This document shows positions 5,859-6,131 of a stretch of DNA of 6,131 nucleotides, one piece after another. Source of the stretch: an uncultured Chloroflexota bacterium (GTDB taxonomy: Bacteria; Chloroflexota; Limnocylindria; Limnocylindrales; CSP1-4). The first letter of the stretch is position 1, and every line of letters starts with the position of its first letter. The position numbers and the translations under genes were made by a program. The stretch is taken from the NCBI GenBank assembly GCA_903928275.1, contig CAIYQJ010000276.1:1-6131 (forward strand). The letters run 5' to 3'. The notes beneath the pieces were generated by a model. It had not been told where the DNA came from, did not search any database, and saw only the letters and a list, made by a program, of their open reading frames with translations.

Positions 5859-6131
5859 GTGGCGACCGAAGCCGGACGGGCCGATCGCCCCGACGCGGAC
5901 GACGGCGCGCACGAGGCCGCGCGGCCGGCAGCCCGGGTCGTCGTCCTCGCCGACGACCTGATCTGGGCCACGCGCCTCGCCGGGATCGTGCGCGCGGCCG
6001 GCGCGGCGCCCGTCGCCGCGCGCCGGCGAGAGGACATCCCGGTCGCCTCGATCGGTGCGGCGGGCGCGATCGTGGATCTCACGACGCGTGCGTACGACGG
6101 CGTCGCGATGGTCGCGGAGCTCGTCGCGGCC
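5859..6131 (+). CDS. Receiver-like conserved hypothetical protein (partial, C-terminus off the window)
   Basis: The 91 visible residues have a low-complexity Ala/Asp/Arg-rich N-terminus (1-25) followed by a Rossmann-like alternation of strand and helix: RVVVLADDLIWATRLAGIVR (26-45), a second strand with APVAARRRE, then GAIVDLTTRAYDGVAMVAEL (69-88). This looks like the first half of a response-regulator receiver fold: an acidic pair Asp32-Asp33 after strand 1 and Asp73 followed by Leu at the end of strand 3, where phospho-acceptor Asp normally sits. The later Thr/Ser and Lys residues would lie beyond the window. The start is uncertain: GTG at 5859 is the first conventional start, 26 bp after korB; a CTG at 5829 would overlap the korB stop as CTGA. 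I do not know its function. Being in line with korAB suggests co-transcription. A degenerate, non-phosphorylated receiver fold is equally likely. Confidence 0.7.
   Translation, partial: MATEAGRADRPDADDGAHEAARPAARVVVLADDLIWATRLAGIVRAAGAAPVAARRREDIPVASIGAAGAIVDLTTRAYDGVAMVAELVAA

Noticed and set aside
1..6131. CRISPR array, tRNA/rRNA gene, insertion sequence, toxin-antitoxin or defence system
   Set aside because: I saw no regularly spaced repeats, no tRNA-like cloverleaf, no transposase motif and no small paired genes; nearly all the sequence is accounted for by ordinary metabolic and transport genes.

Overview
This is a strongly GC-rich bacterial window with the codon habits of a high-GC lineage: G/C at nearly every third position, and GTG starts for several genes. 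The gene content is a fused-type KorA/KorB 2-oxoacid:ferredoxin oxidoreductase, a DUF5317-like membrane protein and a receiver-like conserved hypothetical. This would fit a Chloroflexota lineage such as the Limnocylindria, or a deep actinobacterial lineage. The taxonomic guess is inference from gene content and composition; there is no rRNA or marker gene here to settle it.

Layout. Positions 1-2707 hold a tight four-gene block on the minus strand, read from right to left: an EamA/DMT-type ten-helix transporter (2707-1748), an alpha/beta hydrolase of the monoacylglycerol-lipase type (1730-897), a RimJ/RimL-type GNAT acetyltransferase (900-244) and the N-terminal part of a DUF5317-like membrane protein (229-1, cut by the window edge). 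The junctions are a 17-bp gap, a 4-bp GTGA overlap and a 14-bp gap, so the block is almost certainly one operon. Positions 2708-2917 are a divergent intergenic region. Positions 2918-5832 hold korA and korB on the plus strand, 11 bp apart. Positions 5859-6131 hold the start of a third plus-strand gene, a receiver-like protein that runs off the right edge.

How the genes work together. KorA (fused gamma+alpha, 616 aa) and KorB (350 aa, TPP and one [4Fe-4S] cluster) together form a complete CoA-dependent 2-oxoacid:ferredoxin oxidoreductase. It most resembles the actinobacterial 2-oxoglutarate enzyme. No ferredoxin gene is visible nearby. The minus-strand block looks like unrelated housekeeping or accessory functions (metabolite export, ester hydrolysis, acetylation) that only shares the divergent promoter region.

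I did not find a mobile element, CRISPR array, RNA gene, toxin-antitoxin pair or phage-defence system. The least ordinary parts are the divergent intergenic region, where a TANNNT -10-like box stands exactly six bases before a short leaderless-type reading frame that ends on korA's ribosome binding site, and the receiver-like gene after korB with its ambiguous start.
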